Shown piece by piece: positions 1 through 6,455 of a stretch of 11,535 nt of DNA (within the stretch, counting starts at the first letter, position 1; each line of letters opens with the position of its first letter). The notes beneath the pieces were generated by a model that was not told the origin of the DNA, searched no databases, and worked only from the letters and a program-made list of their open reading frames with translations. The stretch spans positions 283-11,817 of the forward strand of contig JAKLHJ010000024.1 of assembly GCA_022710205.1 (NCBI GenBank). Reading direction: 5' to 3'. The stretch comes from Patescibacteria group bacterium. Lineage in GTDB: Bacteria > Patescibacteriota > Minisyncoccia > Phycocordibacterales > UBA12445. A program made the position numbers and the translations under genes.

Positions 1-710
1 AACTCACAGCCGAATGGCGCAAGCAGAATCCGGAGTCTATTAGCGGCGAGAATCATGCTTCTAAGCTTCTTGAAGAAACCCGAGCCGAGAAAGACTGTCT
101 CATTAAAGATGGCAAACGACGTAATGAAAAATCATCGCTACCTATAAGCGATGACGAGAAGCCATTTTCTTTGCCAGAAGGATGGGAGTGGTGTAGGTTG
201 GGTGAGATCTGTAATATTCAAACAGGGAAAAAAGATGCGAATGAAGGTTGCGAGAATGGGAAATATAATTTTTATACCTGTGCACAAGAGCCAATAAAGA
301 GTGCAACTTATTCATTTGAGGGCGAGTCAATACTTTTGCCGGGGAATGGAGCTAATGTTGGATTTTCCTCCTACATTAATGAGAAGTTCGAGGCGTATCA
401 AAGAACATACGTTTTAAACAATTTCTTAATGATGAATGTCAGGTATCTATTTACTGTTTTACAAGCTTCGTGGAAAGTCAGGCTAGGAGTTCAGTATGGT
501 TCGGCTATCAACTACATAAAAATAGGAAATGTTATAGATTTTATCGTACCTATTCCACCAAAGATTGAACAGCAAATCATTGTAGATAAAGTTGATAAAC
601 TTTTGGCAATGATTAAAGAATTAAAAAAACAGGTATCGGAACGCAAAGAGCAAGCTGAATTACTGATGCAGTCGGTTTTGCGAGAAGCGTTTGAACATAG
701 CCATGCATAA
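1..710 (+). CDS. hsdS: Type I restriction-modification specificity subunit HsdS, C-terminal part (5' end outside window)
   Basis: HsdS chooses the DNA target of a type I restriction-modification complex, working with HsdM and HsdR. The frame is open from base 3 with no stop before 708-710, so the gene enters from the left and only about 235 codons are visible. The first ~55 residues read LTAEWRKQNPE...ISGENHASKLLEE, the central conserved region typical of HsdS. A second target-recognition domain follows, opening with LPEGWEWCRLGEICNIQTGKK (TTG at 171 is an internal leucine codon, not a start). The end is the conserved distal coiled coil (VDKVDKLLAMIKELKKQ ... SERKEQAELLMQSVLREAF). No internal frameshift is seen. 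hsdM and hsdR are not in the window and would be expected to the left. The family call is firm; the target sequence cannot be read from this. Confidence 0.93.
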   Translation, partial: LTAEWRKQNPESISGENHASKLLEETRAEKDCLIKDGKRRNEKSSLPISDDEKPFSLPEGWEWCRLGEICNIQTGKKDANEGCENGKYNFYTCAQEPIKSATYSFEGESILLPGNGANVGFSSYINEKFEAYQRTYVLNNFLMMNVRYLFTVLQASWKVRLGVQYGSAINYIKIGNVIDFIVPIPPKIEQQIIVDKVDKLLAMIKELKKQVSERKEQAELLMQSVLREAFEHSHA

Positions 711-804
711 AGAGAACGCTGAGAGTTTGATTGAATATTGCCGAGAGAATAATCGGGTTAAGGGTTTTACCTTTTTTGCCATGGTATCAACACCCAGCCA
801 CTAA
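703..804 (+). pseudogene. Probable truncated small gene overlapping the hsdS stop (33 codons)
   Basis: The frame starts with the ATG in ATGCATAA, overlapping the hsdS stop by 8 bases, the usual layout of a translationally coupled downstream gene. The first ~19 residues (MHKENAESLIEYCRENNRV) resemble, from memory, the start of small proteins found beside restriction genes that continue RVCPMPQ-W. Here the likeness ends after RV, and the frame runs out through KGFTFFAMVSTPSH to a TAA. My reading is a gene cut by recombination at about base 760, with foreign sequence after it. It could instead be a meaningless short frame. Confidence 0.35.
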
Positions 805-805
805 A

Positions 806-834
806 TTGACTTTAGTGCAATTTTAATGTATATT
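806..834 (+). promoter_or_regulatory. Sigma-70-like promoter for the four-gene module
   Basis: A -35 box TTGACT (806-811) and a -10 box TATATT (829-834) are separated by exactly 17 bases. Transcription would start near 841, giving a very short leader. The GAGAGG ribosome site (840-845) lies 9 bases before the ATG at 855. It is the only good promoter I see ahead of the module, and no good promoter is evident between its genes. Confidence 0.5.
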
Positions 835-854
835 TCTTTGAGAGGGCATGTTAT

Positions 855-1436
855 ATGGCAAACAAACTAAGTTCAAAAGACTTGATAGTCTTGCTATTAT
901 ATTCTAAGGGGCACAATAACAGACTGTGTGAACCCATAGAAGGTAAGACTCGCCTTATGAAAATGATGTTTCTTTTCGATAAGGAAATACGACGGAGTTT
1001 TAATCTAGATAAGAAAATACCCGAAAGCGCTTTTCCAAATTTTGAACCATATGATTACGGGCCATTTTCATCTCAAGTATACGCAGATCTTGAATTTTTA
1101 GTAGATATGGGGTTTGTGTCGGTAACAAAAAAAGAATGTAGTTCAGAAGAGTGTGTTTTAGAATCAAAGGAATACGAATACTGGCAGGCCAATTCAGGAG
1201 AGGAAGCAGTGGTGGAGTATGTCGACGAAATAACCACCTTCTCTCTTACGAAGCTGGGAAGAGATTTTGTCGAGAAAAAACAGCTAGGGGATTTTACGCA
1301 AAACCAATGGGATATCCTTAACAAGTTTAAGGCTAGATGCACAGGAATTGCCTTAAAGGCATTATTGCGATACGTTTATAATAAATATCCAGAGATGGCA
1401 ACAAATTCAAAAATATTAGAAGAGATAATTAAATAA
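855..1436 (+). CDS. YwgA / SocA(Panacea)-like protein, first gene of the candidate defence module
   Basis: This 193-residue soluble protein carries the two signatures I associate with the YwgA and Panacea/SocA-like (DUF4065-type) group. These are a GKTRLMKMMFLFDKEI helix at residues ~30-45 and FEPYDYGPFSSQVYADLEFL at ~63-82. A second winged-helix-like half includes FSLTKLGRDF near residue 130. Panacea proteins are best known as antitoxins or as adaptors presenting a toxin to a protease, and YwgA-like proteins are uncharacterised. There is a clear GAGAGG ribosome site. The next gene begins 5 bases after the stop, so the two are probably made together. An antitoxin or regulatory role is inference from the family; direct DNA binding is equally possible. 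The gene is AT-rich compared with the right half of the window. Confidence 0.65.
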   Translation: MANKLSSKDLIVLLLYSKGHNNRLCEPIEGKTRLMKMMFLFDKEIRRSFNLDKKIPESAFPNFEPYDYGPFSSQVYADLEFLVDMGFVSVTKKECSSEECVLESKEYEYWQANSGEEAVVEYVDEITTFSLTKLGRDFVEKKQLGDFTQNQWDILNKFKARCTGIALKALLRYVYNKYPEMATNSKILEEIIK

Positions 1437-1441
1437 TCATT

Positions 1442-1870
1442 ATGGCGACATTACTAAAAAAGAGAACAGAGCATGCGATAGTGGGGGATTCATTTCAACG
1501 CATCTCCAAGCGCAAAACTATAAAAGCCTGTCGGGAAGTGCCATTATTAGGACGATGCGTTGATTTGATGTATATATCAGGAAACAGCTTAATTGCTATT
1601 GAATTTAAGCTTTTTGATTGGAGAAAAGCTATAATGCAATCTTACGATCATAAGTTAGGAGCAGATTTTGCTTATATATGCATATTGGAACGAAAAGTTA
1701 CTACTAACATGCAAAAAGAATTTCAACAAGCTGGCGTGGGATTAATTTTTTATCGTGAAAAAGGCAGATGGCCTTTTGAGTTGGTCATAAAAGCTCCAAA
1801 GTCGAATGAAACATGGCCAGCAGTGCGCTCAAGAGTAGCTTCGTACATTAAAAATATAAATAGTGAGTAA
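1442..1870 (+). CDS. PD-(D/E)XK nuclease-like protein
   Basis: The 142-residue protein has the layout of a minimal restriction-endonuclease-like fold. An N-terminal helix is followed by E32, then D41 in a strand (GRCVDLMYI), then E54-F-K56 in the next strand (LIAIEFKL). A helix DWRKAIMQSYDHK and a hydrophobic strand FAYICIL come after. The D...ExK spacing of about 12 fits the metal-binding active site of this superfamily, and the residues look intact, so DNA or RNA cleavage is plausible. No DNA-binding extension is fused, so specificity may come from partners. It starts 5 bases after the preceding stop and ends 6 bases before the next start. The ribosome site is weak, which suggests coupling to the upstream gene. 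A non-catalytic binding role cannot be excluded. Confidence 0.6.
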   Translation: MATLLKKRTEHAIVGDSFQRISKRKTIKACREVPLLGRCVDLMYISGNSLIAIEFKLFDWRKAIMQSYDHKLGADFAYICILERKVTTNMQKEFQQAGVGLIFYREKGRWPFELVIKAPKSNETWPAVRSRVASYIKNINSE

Positions 1871-1876
1871 ACCCAT

Positions 1877-3256
1877 ATGTCAGATAAGCCAATTCATGGA
1901 TTTCACATTGTTCGGTTTGGGATAGCAGGAGACCAACAATTCCTACTTGGAAATTTTCTAAATACCTATGATCAATTAATAATTAACGCCAACATAGTAG
2001 CACATATGCCCGCCGCGTTAACCTCGTTTCTTCTTATGAAGGCTAAAAATAAGCCTTATTTTGTAGACCCACAGACACATGCTTTTCAACACGACATAGA
2101 TCATATTCAGTCAGGGAAAACCGGGGAAGTTAGGAGGTCTATAAAAAAACTTGCTGAATATTTTGGCAAACCAGTGATAACCTGCGTAGAAGAAAAAAGG
2201 CCCTTAGAGCCAATTGATTTTAGAAACGACAAAATTACACTAGATTATTGTGATAATGTATTGAAATTCCAGGAAGAAGCTATTTCCAAAGAAGCTACTA
2301 AATCCGATGCTGCTAAATACTATAAGTTTGCTCATGATGAGCATGGCTTAAAACTCAAGAAGATGTTTCATCCTACTCTTTTGGTTGCGCCGTATTTTTA
2401 TTTAGATTTAGGAGATAGTTTTGATGGCTGGTTGCAGGTAAATTTGCGATGCGCAACGATGTCTAAAAAAATTTCTAATAAAACAGGATTACCTTTAGCA
2501 GTCCAAATAGTAATTAGCCGTGAGTTATTGTATGATAAAACAAGAATCAAAAAAATTGTGGATGGGTACCGCAAGACTAATGCGGATATATTTCTTATTT
2601 GGATTGATTCATTCGCTGAAAACGAAGCTTCGCAACAAGATCTTCTGGCCTATATAGATTTTTTAAAACAGTTGAATGATATAGCTCCGCTTGTCAATTT
2701 ATATGGAGGCTTTTTTTCCATAATACTCGGTAAATGTAATATAGTAAACAATCTCGTTGGTGTTGCTCATAGTTTGGAATATGGTGAATCGCGGAGCGTC
2801 GTTCCTGTAGGTGGTGGTCTTCCCACAGCAAAGTTTTATTTTCCATCGCTTCATTCACGGCTACTATTTAGAGATGCGTTGCGAGCTGTAAAAGCAGTAG
2901 GTGGCGATAAAGATGTAAAAAGTTTCCGTGAAAATGTATGTGATTGTAGCATGTGCAAAAAGGTAATAAAGAATAAACCAGAAAGTGATTTTGGAATTTA
3001 TGGAGAATCAAAGCCGATACAGATTAAAAGAGGTGGGCAGAATATCACAATTGAGTATCCACTAACCGAAACTAAGGAAAAAACAGTAAGCCATTATATG
3101 TGGACTAAGCAAAAAGAATACAGACAAAGCTATTCTTTGGAAGGGACCATTAGCGCTTTAAAGAGTACCCACGATAAGCTAGGAAGCATTATAAGGCTAC
3201 GAAGCGTTGGGCATTGTGGTACTTGGGCGAATGTTTTGGAAACATGTAGTCAGTGA
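1877..3256 (+). CDS. Unrecognised 459-residue protein; possible TIM-barrel, distantly TGT-like, with a CxCxxC motif
   Basis: I cannot name this family securely. Alternating short hydrophobic strands suggest a barrel: FHIVRFGI, QLIINANIV, KPYFVDPQTHAF (60-70), LLVAPYFYLD, LPLAVQIVIS, DIFLIWIDSF (D244) and PLVNLYGGFFSII. After these comes GVAHSLEYGESRS (295-307) with a glycine-rich PVGGG, and about 50 residues later C355-x-C357-x2-C360 with H406 further on. A barrel followed by CxCxxC and a histidine is the arrangement of tRNA-guanine transglycosylases and their DNA-modifying relatives (DpdA). However, the usual FDC.xPTR active-site motif is not recognisable, and the C-to-H spacing is longer than in TGT. 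A base-exchange role on nucleic acid is therefore a hypothesis. It lies 6 bases after the nuclease-like gene and overlaps the SIR2 gene by 4 bases. Confidence 0.45.
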   Translation: MSDKPIHGFHIVRFGIAGDQQFLLGNFLNTYDQLIINANIVAHMPAALTSFLLMKAKNKPYFVDPQTHAFQHDIDHIQSGKTGEVRRSIKKLAEYFGKPVITCVEEKRPLEPIDFRNDKITLDYCDNVLKFQEEAISKEATKSDAAKYYKFAHDEHGLKLKKMFHPTLLVAPYFYLDLGDSFDGWLQVNLRCATMSKKISNKTGLPLAVQIVISRELLYDKTRIKKIVDGYRKTNADIFLIWIDSFAENEASQQDLLAYIDFLKQLNDIAPLVNLYGGFFSIILGKCNIVNNLVGVAHSLEYGESRSVVPVGGGLPTAKFYFPSLHSRLLFRDALRAVKAVGGDKDVKSFRENVCDCSMCKKVIKNKPESDFGIYGESKPIQIKRGGQNITIEYPLTETKEKTVSHYMWTKQKEYRQSYSLEGTISALKSTHDKLGSIIRLRSVGHCGTWANVLETCSQ

Positions 3257-4464
3257 AAAATGATAAATGCGAAATGCCAAAAACGGTATATGTGCTAGGG
3301 GCAGGATTTTCCCATGATGCAAACATGCCGCTTCAGTCGCATATTTTGGATAGAGTAAAAGATTATTATGTTGGTATATTAAGCGGTAAAGACAATGATG
3401 AATTCCTTAAAATATCAGATACCTTTGTTCCAGATAGGAAGCAGCTAGAAGGATTTCTCGAAGCCGTTTTTTCTTCAAGCAAAACCCCATCCCTAGAAGA
3501 CGTCTTTACTCTCTTAGACCAAACAATAATCAATAAAGCTTATTGTCACAGTTACTCTTGGCATCAGCTAGATAATATAAGGGATACGCTTAGGCGTTCG
3601 ATTCTACTGATTTTTCACGATGCCCTAGAGAATTTTAAAAAAACCGAGAATGATTTTTATAAGTGTCTTGCGGCTTACTGGATCAAGGCTCGCATCGCAG
3701 CTGGTCGCAGGGGAGACCCTTATAGCATAATATCGCTTGACTGGGATGCCCTGGTTGAAGACTCCGTATACTGGTGCATTGATAATGCGAAATGTCGGAA
3801 GAAAGTTGATATTGATTTTTGTTGTTATTCCTCCCCTTTGGACAACTCATCGCCTCACACCCCTTCAATTCTTCAAAAAGCCATGGGGCTTTATAATATA
3901 AAGCTTCTGAAATTACACGGCTCTACTAACTGGCTATTTTGTCCTAACTGTAACAGAATGTTTACCGGAGTAGGAAGTAAGCAGAATGCTTGGAGTATGT
4001 ACGCAATAGAGCGTTCGTGTATTCATTGCTCAAATAAAGATAGCAAAAATAAAACTCCGAAGCTGGAGCCATTTTTTATAACTCCAACATATTTAAAAGT
4101 CTTCGATAATGCGCATATACAAATGATATGGCATAATGCACATACAGAACTAGCGGAAGCCGATAAGATTGTGTTTGTCGGATATTCGCTACCAGAGGCA
4201 GACTATCATTTACGAACGCTGATGAAGCGGGCAATAAGGCCCGGCACGCCTATAGATGTTGTTTTAACGCAAAATGACAAACCAACAAAAAGAACACCAA
4301 GGAACCTAAGAAGATATTATGCGACTACCAGATTTGAAGATTTTTTCTCCTCCAATTCAATTAAATTTTATTTGGGAGGAGTGGAGCCGTATTTCAGGCG
4401 TATTATAGGCCGCTTAGATATTCGTAGCAAGTTAAGGCAGATTAATAGAAAACTTACAAAGTAA
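3253..4464 (+). CDS. SIR2-family protein with zinc ribbon; putative NAD-consuming defence effector
   Basis: The 403-residue protein shows a SIR2/deacetylase-like Rossmann domain of the defence-associated kind. It has VYVLGAGFS (GAGFS 16-20) for nucleotide binding and SLDWD (161-165) in place of the more usual TxNYD. KLHGSTNW follows with the expected catalytic H222. A four-cysteine ribbon (C230-P-N-C233 and C256-I-H-C259) is inserted, and the late VFVGYSLPEADYHL strand lies around 307-319. SIR2 domains in anti-phage systems commonly deplete NAD+ and stop growth on infection, while others deacylate proteins. The start is GTG at 3253, giving a GTGA overlap with the upstream stop, which is strong evidence of translational coupling. 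An ATG at 3274 is an alternative but would remove only the unconserved first 7 residues. The family call is firm; the effector role is inferred. Confidence 0.85.
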   Translation: MKNDKCEMPKTVYVLGAGFSHDANMPLQSHILDRVKDYYVGILSGKDNDEFLKISDTFVPDRKQLEGFLEAVFSSSKTPSLEDVFTLLDQTIINKAYCHSYSWHQLDNIRDTLRRSILLIFHDALENFKKTENDFYKCLAAYWIKARIAAGRRGDPYSIISLDWDALVEDSVYWCIDNAKCRKKVDIDFCCYSSPLDNSSPHTPSILQKAMGLYNIKLLKLHGSTNWLFCPNCNRMFTGVGSKQNAWSMYAIERSCIHCSNKDSKNKTPKLEPFFITPTYLKVFDNAHIQMIWHNAHTELAEADKIVFVGYSLPEADYHLRTLMKRAIRPGTPIDVVLTQNDKPTKRTPRNLRRYYATTRFEDFFSSNSIKFYLGGVEPYFRRIIGRLDIRSKLRQINRKLTK

Positions 4465-4599
4465 TCCTCAGGTTTTTTAAATAACCTGTATTGAAATACT
4501 TAAGTTATCTCTGAGAACTCGAGGTAAAAGGCGGTTGTTAAAGAAAATATTAAGGTCGAGTTAATAAGGGGCACGCAGTTAAACGTATAGGACGGATCT

Positions 4600-5493
4600 A
4601 TGCCGGATAAAATATTAGACGGTGTTTTTGAAGGTGGCGGAGTCAAGGGAGTTGCCCTTATCGGTGCTTTGAAGCGCCTAGAAGAGGAAGGGGTGCGTTT
4701 TAAGCGGGTAGCGGGGACATCGGCTGGTGCGATAACCGCGGCCCTTTATGCGGCCGGCTACAGCATCAACGAAATAAAGGATATCATCTGCAATAAAGAC
4801 TTTAACGATTTTGCGGATATCAGGAACATTTTCAAGAAAAAGTGGTATATGATTGCCTTTCAATTTCTATCTTTATTTTTTTCTCCAACAGGATTCGGGA
4901 TATTTTCTACAGATAAGTTTTACGAGTGGATTAAAAAGTTACTTGCGGATAAAAAAATTACAGATTTCAAATCCTTAAAAGATATTTATTTGAGGGTCTT
5001 TGCCGTGGATATAGTGAATCAGAAACTCCTCCAGTTCGACAAAGATGTAAGTCCCGATCTGGAGATTGCAGACGCGGTCAGACAGTCTATGAGCATTCCG
5101 CTCTTCTTTCAGGCCAAATGCGCCAAAGATTCGTTTGTAGTAGATGGCGGCGTTTTAGCAAATTACCCGATCGATACATATAATGATCAGGGGGGATTAA
5201 CGACGACCATAGGTTTAAAGCTGATATCTGAAGAAGCGACACTACCGCCAAGCACGCCTTCGAATATCCTTGCGTATATCATGCGGATATTTGAAACGAT
5301 GCAATTTGCTAATGAACGCATCCATGTCGAAAAGGCAGAATGGGCTAAAACTATCCCTATTCCTTGCGGAACAATATCGCCGATCAATTTCAATTTAAAA
5401 GACGAGGAGAAGAAGTTTCTCTGGGATTCAGGGTATAACGCCGCCAAGAAAGCGATAGACGAAGGCATTTTAACCAAGGAAGGCAGAAAATAA
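4600..5493 (+). CDS. Patatin-like phospholipase
   Basis: This is a lipid acyl hydrolase of the patatin/RssA-like group, 297 residues. The catalytic Ser-Asp dyad is complete: an oxyanion loop GGGVKG (12-17), the nucleophile elbow GTSAG with S41, and DGG with D182. SMSIPLFF (163-170) is the usual conserved segment before the aspartate. No signal peptide is present, so it should act in the cytoplasm on membrane lipids. A hydrophobic stretch FQFLSLFFSPTGFGIF (~87-102) may touch the membrane. The ribosome site is AGGACG, about 5 bases before the ATG. The gene stands alone, 135 bases after the SIR2 gene and 75 before the next gene. Patatins serve as effectors in some CBASS systems (CapV), but no nucleotide cyclase is present here, so I do not assign that role. 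Confidence 0.9.
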   Translation: MPDKILDGVFEGGGVKGVALIGALKRLEEEGVRFKRVAGTSAGAITAALYAAGYSINEIKDIICNKDFNDFADIRNIFKKKWYMIAFQFLSLFFSPTGFGIFSTDKFYEWIKKLLADKKITDFKSLKDIYLRVFAVDIVNQKLLQFDKDVSPDLEIADAVRQSMSIPLFFQAKCAKDSFVVDGGVLANYPIDTYNDQGGLTTTIGLKLISEEATLPPSTPSNILAYIMRIFETMQFANERIHVEKAEWAKTIPIPCGTISPINFNLKDEEKKFLWDSGYNAAKKAIDEGILTKEGRK

Positions 5494-5568
5494 AGTAGCG
5501 CATACGCCTGGGGCATGTAGGGTCAAATCCAAAAGGGACACATCTAACCATAACTCGCAAAATAAAAT

Positions 5569-6225
5569 ATGTATATGGAAAAATGGTTAAAAGAGCTAAA
5601 TAATGAAATTATTTCGATATTTCATCACCTTGATTTATATAAAAAACTTGCTGAAATCATTGATAGCAATAAATCTTTTGAAAAAATGGACAAAACTCTT
5701 TTGGAATGGATGCGAAAGTCTTTTATTGTAGATTTAGTCATAGGGATAGGTCGGATTTGTGATGCTACAAAAGGGACAAGAAGCCTCGTTAAATTTTTGC
5801 AAGAACTTAAAAACAAAAAAGAATATATAACACGAAAAAGATATTTAAGTTATTTTAACAATTTTCACTCTGACAAATCAATCAGCAACCACATGCTAAA
5901 AATCCAAAATAATTATTTTGATGAAATTGCTGGAAAAGAAACAGATAATTTGCCAGATAATCGAATAGACGAAGATATTGCAAAACTTGTTAGACAAGGT
6001 TCATGCAAGAAAATCCTTGATTTCAGAAACGAATATATAGCGCATCTTACTCAAACTAAAAGTCCCGTGCCTACTTATGGCGAATTACTTGAAGCATTTA
6101 ACGTTATAGAAAAAATTGCTAATAAATATAATATACTTATTACAGGGGCAAATGGGGAATTTACCCCTGTAATGCAAGGGCATTGGAGTGAAGTATTAAC
6201 GATACCTTGGATTAATAATCAATAG
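5569..6225 (+). CDS. HEPN-like hypothetical protein (AT-rich)
   Basis: The protein has 218 residues and is mostly helical and charged. Its best clue is R153-NEYIA-H159 (ILDFRNEYIAHL), which fits the R-x4-6-H motif of HEPN domains, many of which are RNases in toxin-antitoxin and abortive-infection systems. The N-terminal half (WLKELNNEIISIF, SFIVDLVIGIGRICDAT) fits the helical bundle that precedes that motif. It is not one of the HEPN families I know by name; uncharacterised AbiV/AbiU2-like proteins look similar. No Shine-Dalgarno site precedes either ATG (5569 or 5575), so the start is tentative. The gene is markedly AT-rich beside the phospholipase genes on either side and no partner gene is evident, which suggests it was acquired singly. 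The last ~30 codons contain a long hairpin at 6139-6173. Confidence 0.6.
   Translation: MYMEKWLKELNNEIISIFHHLDLYKKLAEIIDSNKSFEKMDKTLLEWMRKSFIVDLVIGIGRICDATKGTRSLVKFLQELKNKKEYITRKRYLSYFNNFHSDKSISNHMLKIQNNYFDEIAGKETDNLPDNRIDEDIAKLVRQGSCKKILDFRNEYIAHLTQTKSPVPTYGELLEAFNVIEKIANKYNILITGANGEFTPVMQGHWSEVLTIPWINNQ
6139..6173. repeat. Long inverted repeat (hairpin) inside the 3' end of the HEPN-like gene
   Basis: Ten bases ATTACAGGGG (6139-6148) are perfectly complementary to CCCCTGTAAT (6164-6173). Within the loop, AAAT (6150-6153) pairs with ATTT (6159-6162) after a single C/A mismatch, leaving a GGGGA loop. The whole forms a ~14-bp stem in DNA or RNA. It lies within codons (…ITGANGEFTPVM…), so it does not behave like a simple intergenic terminator, and no T-run follows it. 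Confidence 0.8.
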
Positions 6226-6282
6226 GTAAAATTGGGTTCATCCTACAAGGGGACCCACATAAAACGCAATCCCAAAAAACAT

Positions 6283-6288
6283 AAGGAG
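6283..6288 (+). promoter_or_regulatory. Ribosome binding site AAGGAG that fixes the 6294 start
   Basis: AAGGAG sits 5 bases before the ATG at 6294. It is one of the strongest sites in the window and the main evidence that the 53-codon frame behind it is a real gene. Confidence 0.75.
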
Positions 6289-6293
6289 AGCAT

Positions 6294-6455
6294 ATGCCTG
6301 ACGGAGGAATTTTAGTCAAGATCAACGGAAAAAAGGTTGCGCGCTGCTATGCGATAGCATTTGATTATGATGAATGGCAGTATACGGTTAATAACAAGAA
6401 GCCGAAGGCCCTGCCTAAGAACACCGAAAGCATATCCGTTGAAGTTGAGCCTTAA
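6294..6455 (+). CDS. Small hypothetical protein, 53 residues, overlapping the PLD-like gene
   Basis: The protein begins MPDGGILVKINGKKVARCYAIAF, continues through DYDEWQYTV and ends in SISVEVEP. It looks like a small, mostly beta, soluble protein rather than random translation: it has regular alternation of hydrophobic and polar residues and a glycine-lysine turn (INGKK). I do not recognise the family. The AAGGAG ribosome site is excellent. Its last 17 bases overlap the proposed TTG start of the phospholipase D-like gene in another frame, so the two are likely translationally coupled. Because it is so short and overlapped, automatic annotation may have lost it and extended the downstream gene leftwards over it. 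Confidence 0.6.
   Translation: MPDGGILVKINGKKVARCYAIAFDYDEWQYTVNNKKPKALPKNTESISVEVEP

Noticed and set aside
4469..4488. CAGGTT/AACCTG hairpin just after the SIR2 gene as a terminator
   Set aside because: The 6-bp stem is AT-containing and no T-run follows it, so it is too weak to call.
4516..4562. AACTCGA/TCGAGTT inverted repeat ahead of the patatin gene as an operator
   Set aside because: Seven bases separated by 33 with no regulator nearby; it can arise by chance.
4600..5493. Patatin gene as a CBASS effector (CapV)
   Set aside because: No nucleotide cyclase or other CBASS gene is present in the window, and patatins have many other roles.
6361..6438. Longer start of the phospholipase D-like gene
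   Set aside because: It would add an arginine-rich lead before the signal peptide and cover a 53-codon gene that has a good ribosome site.
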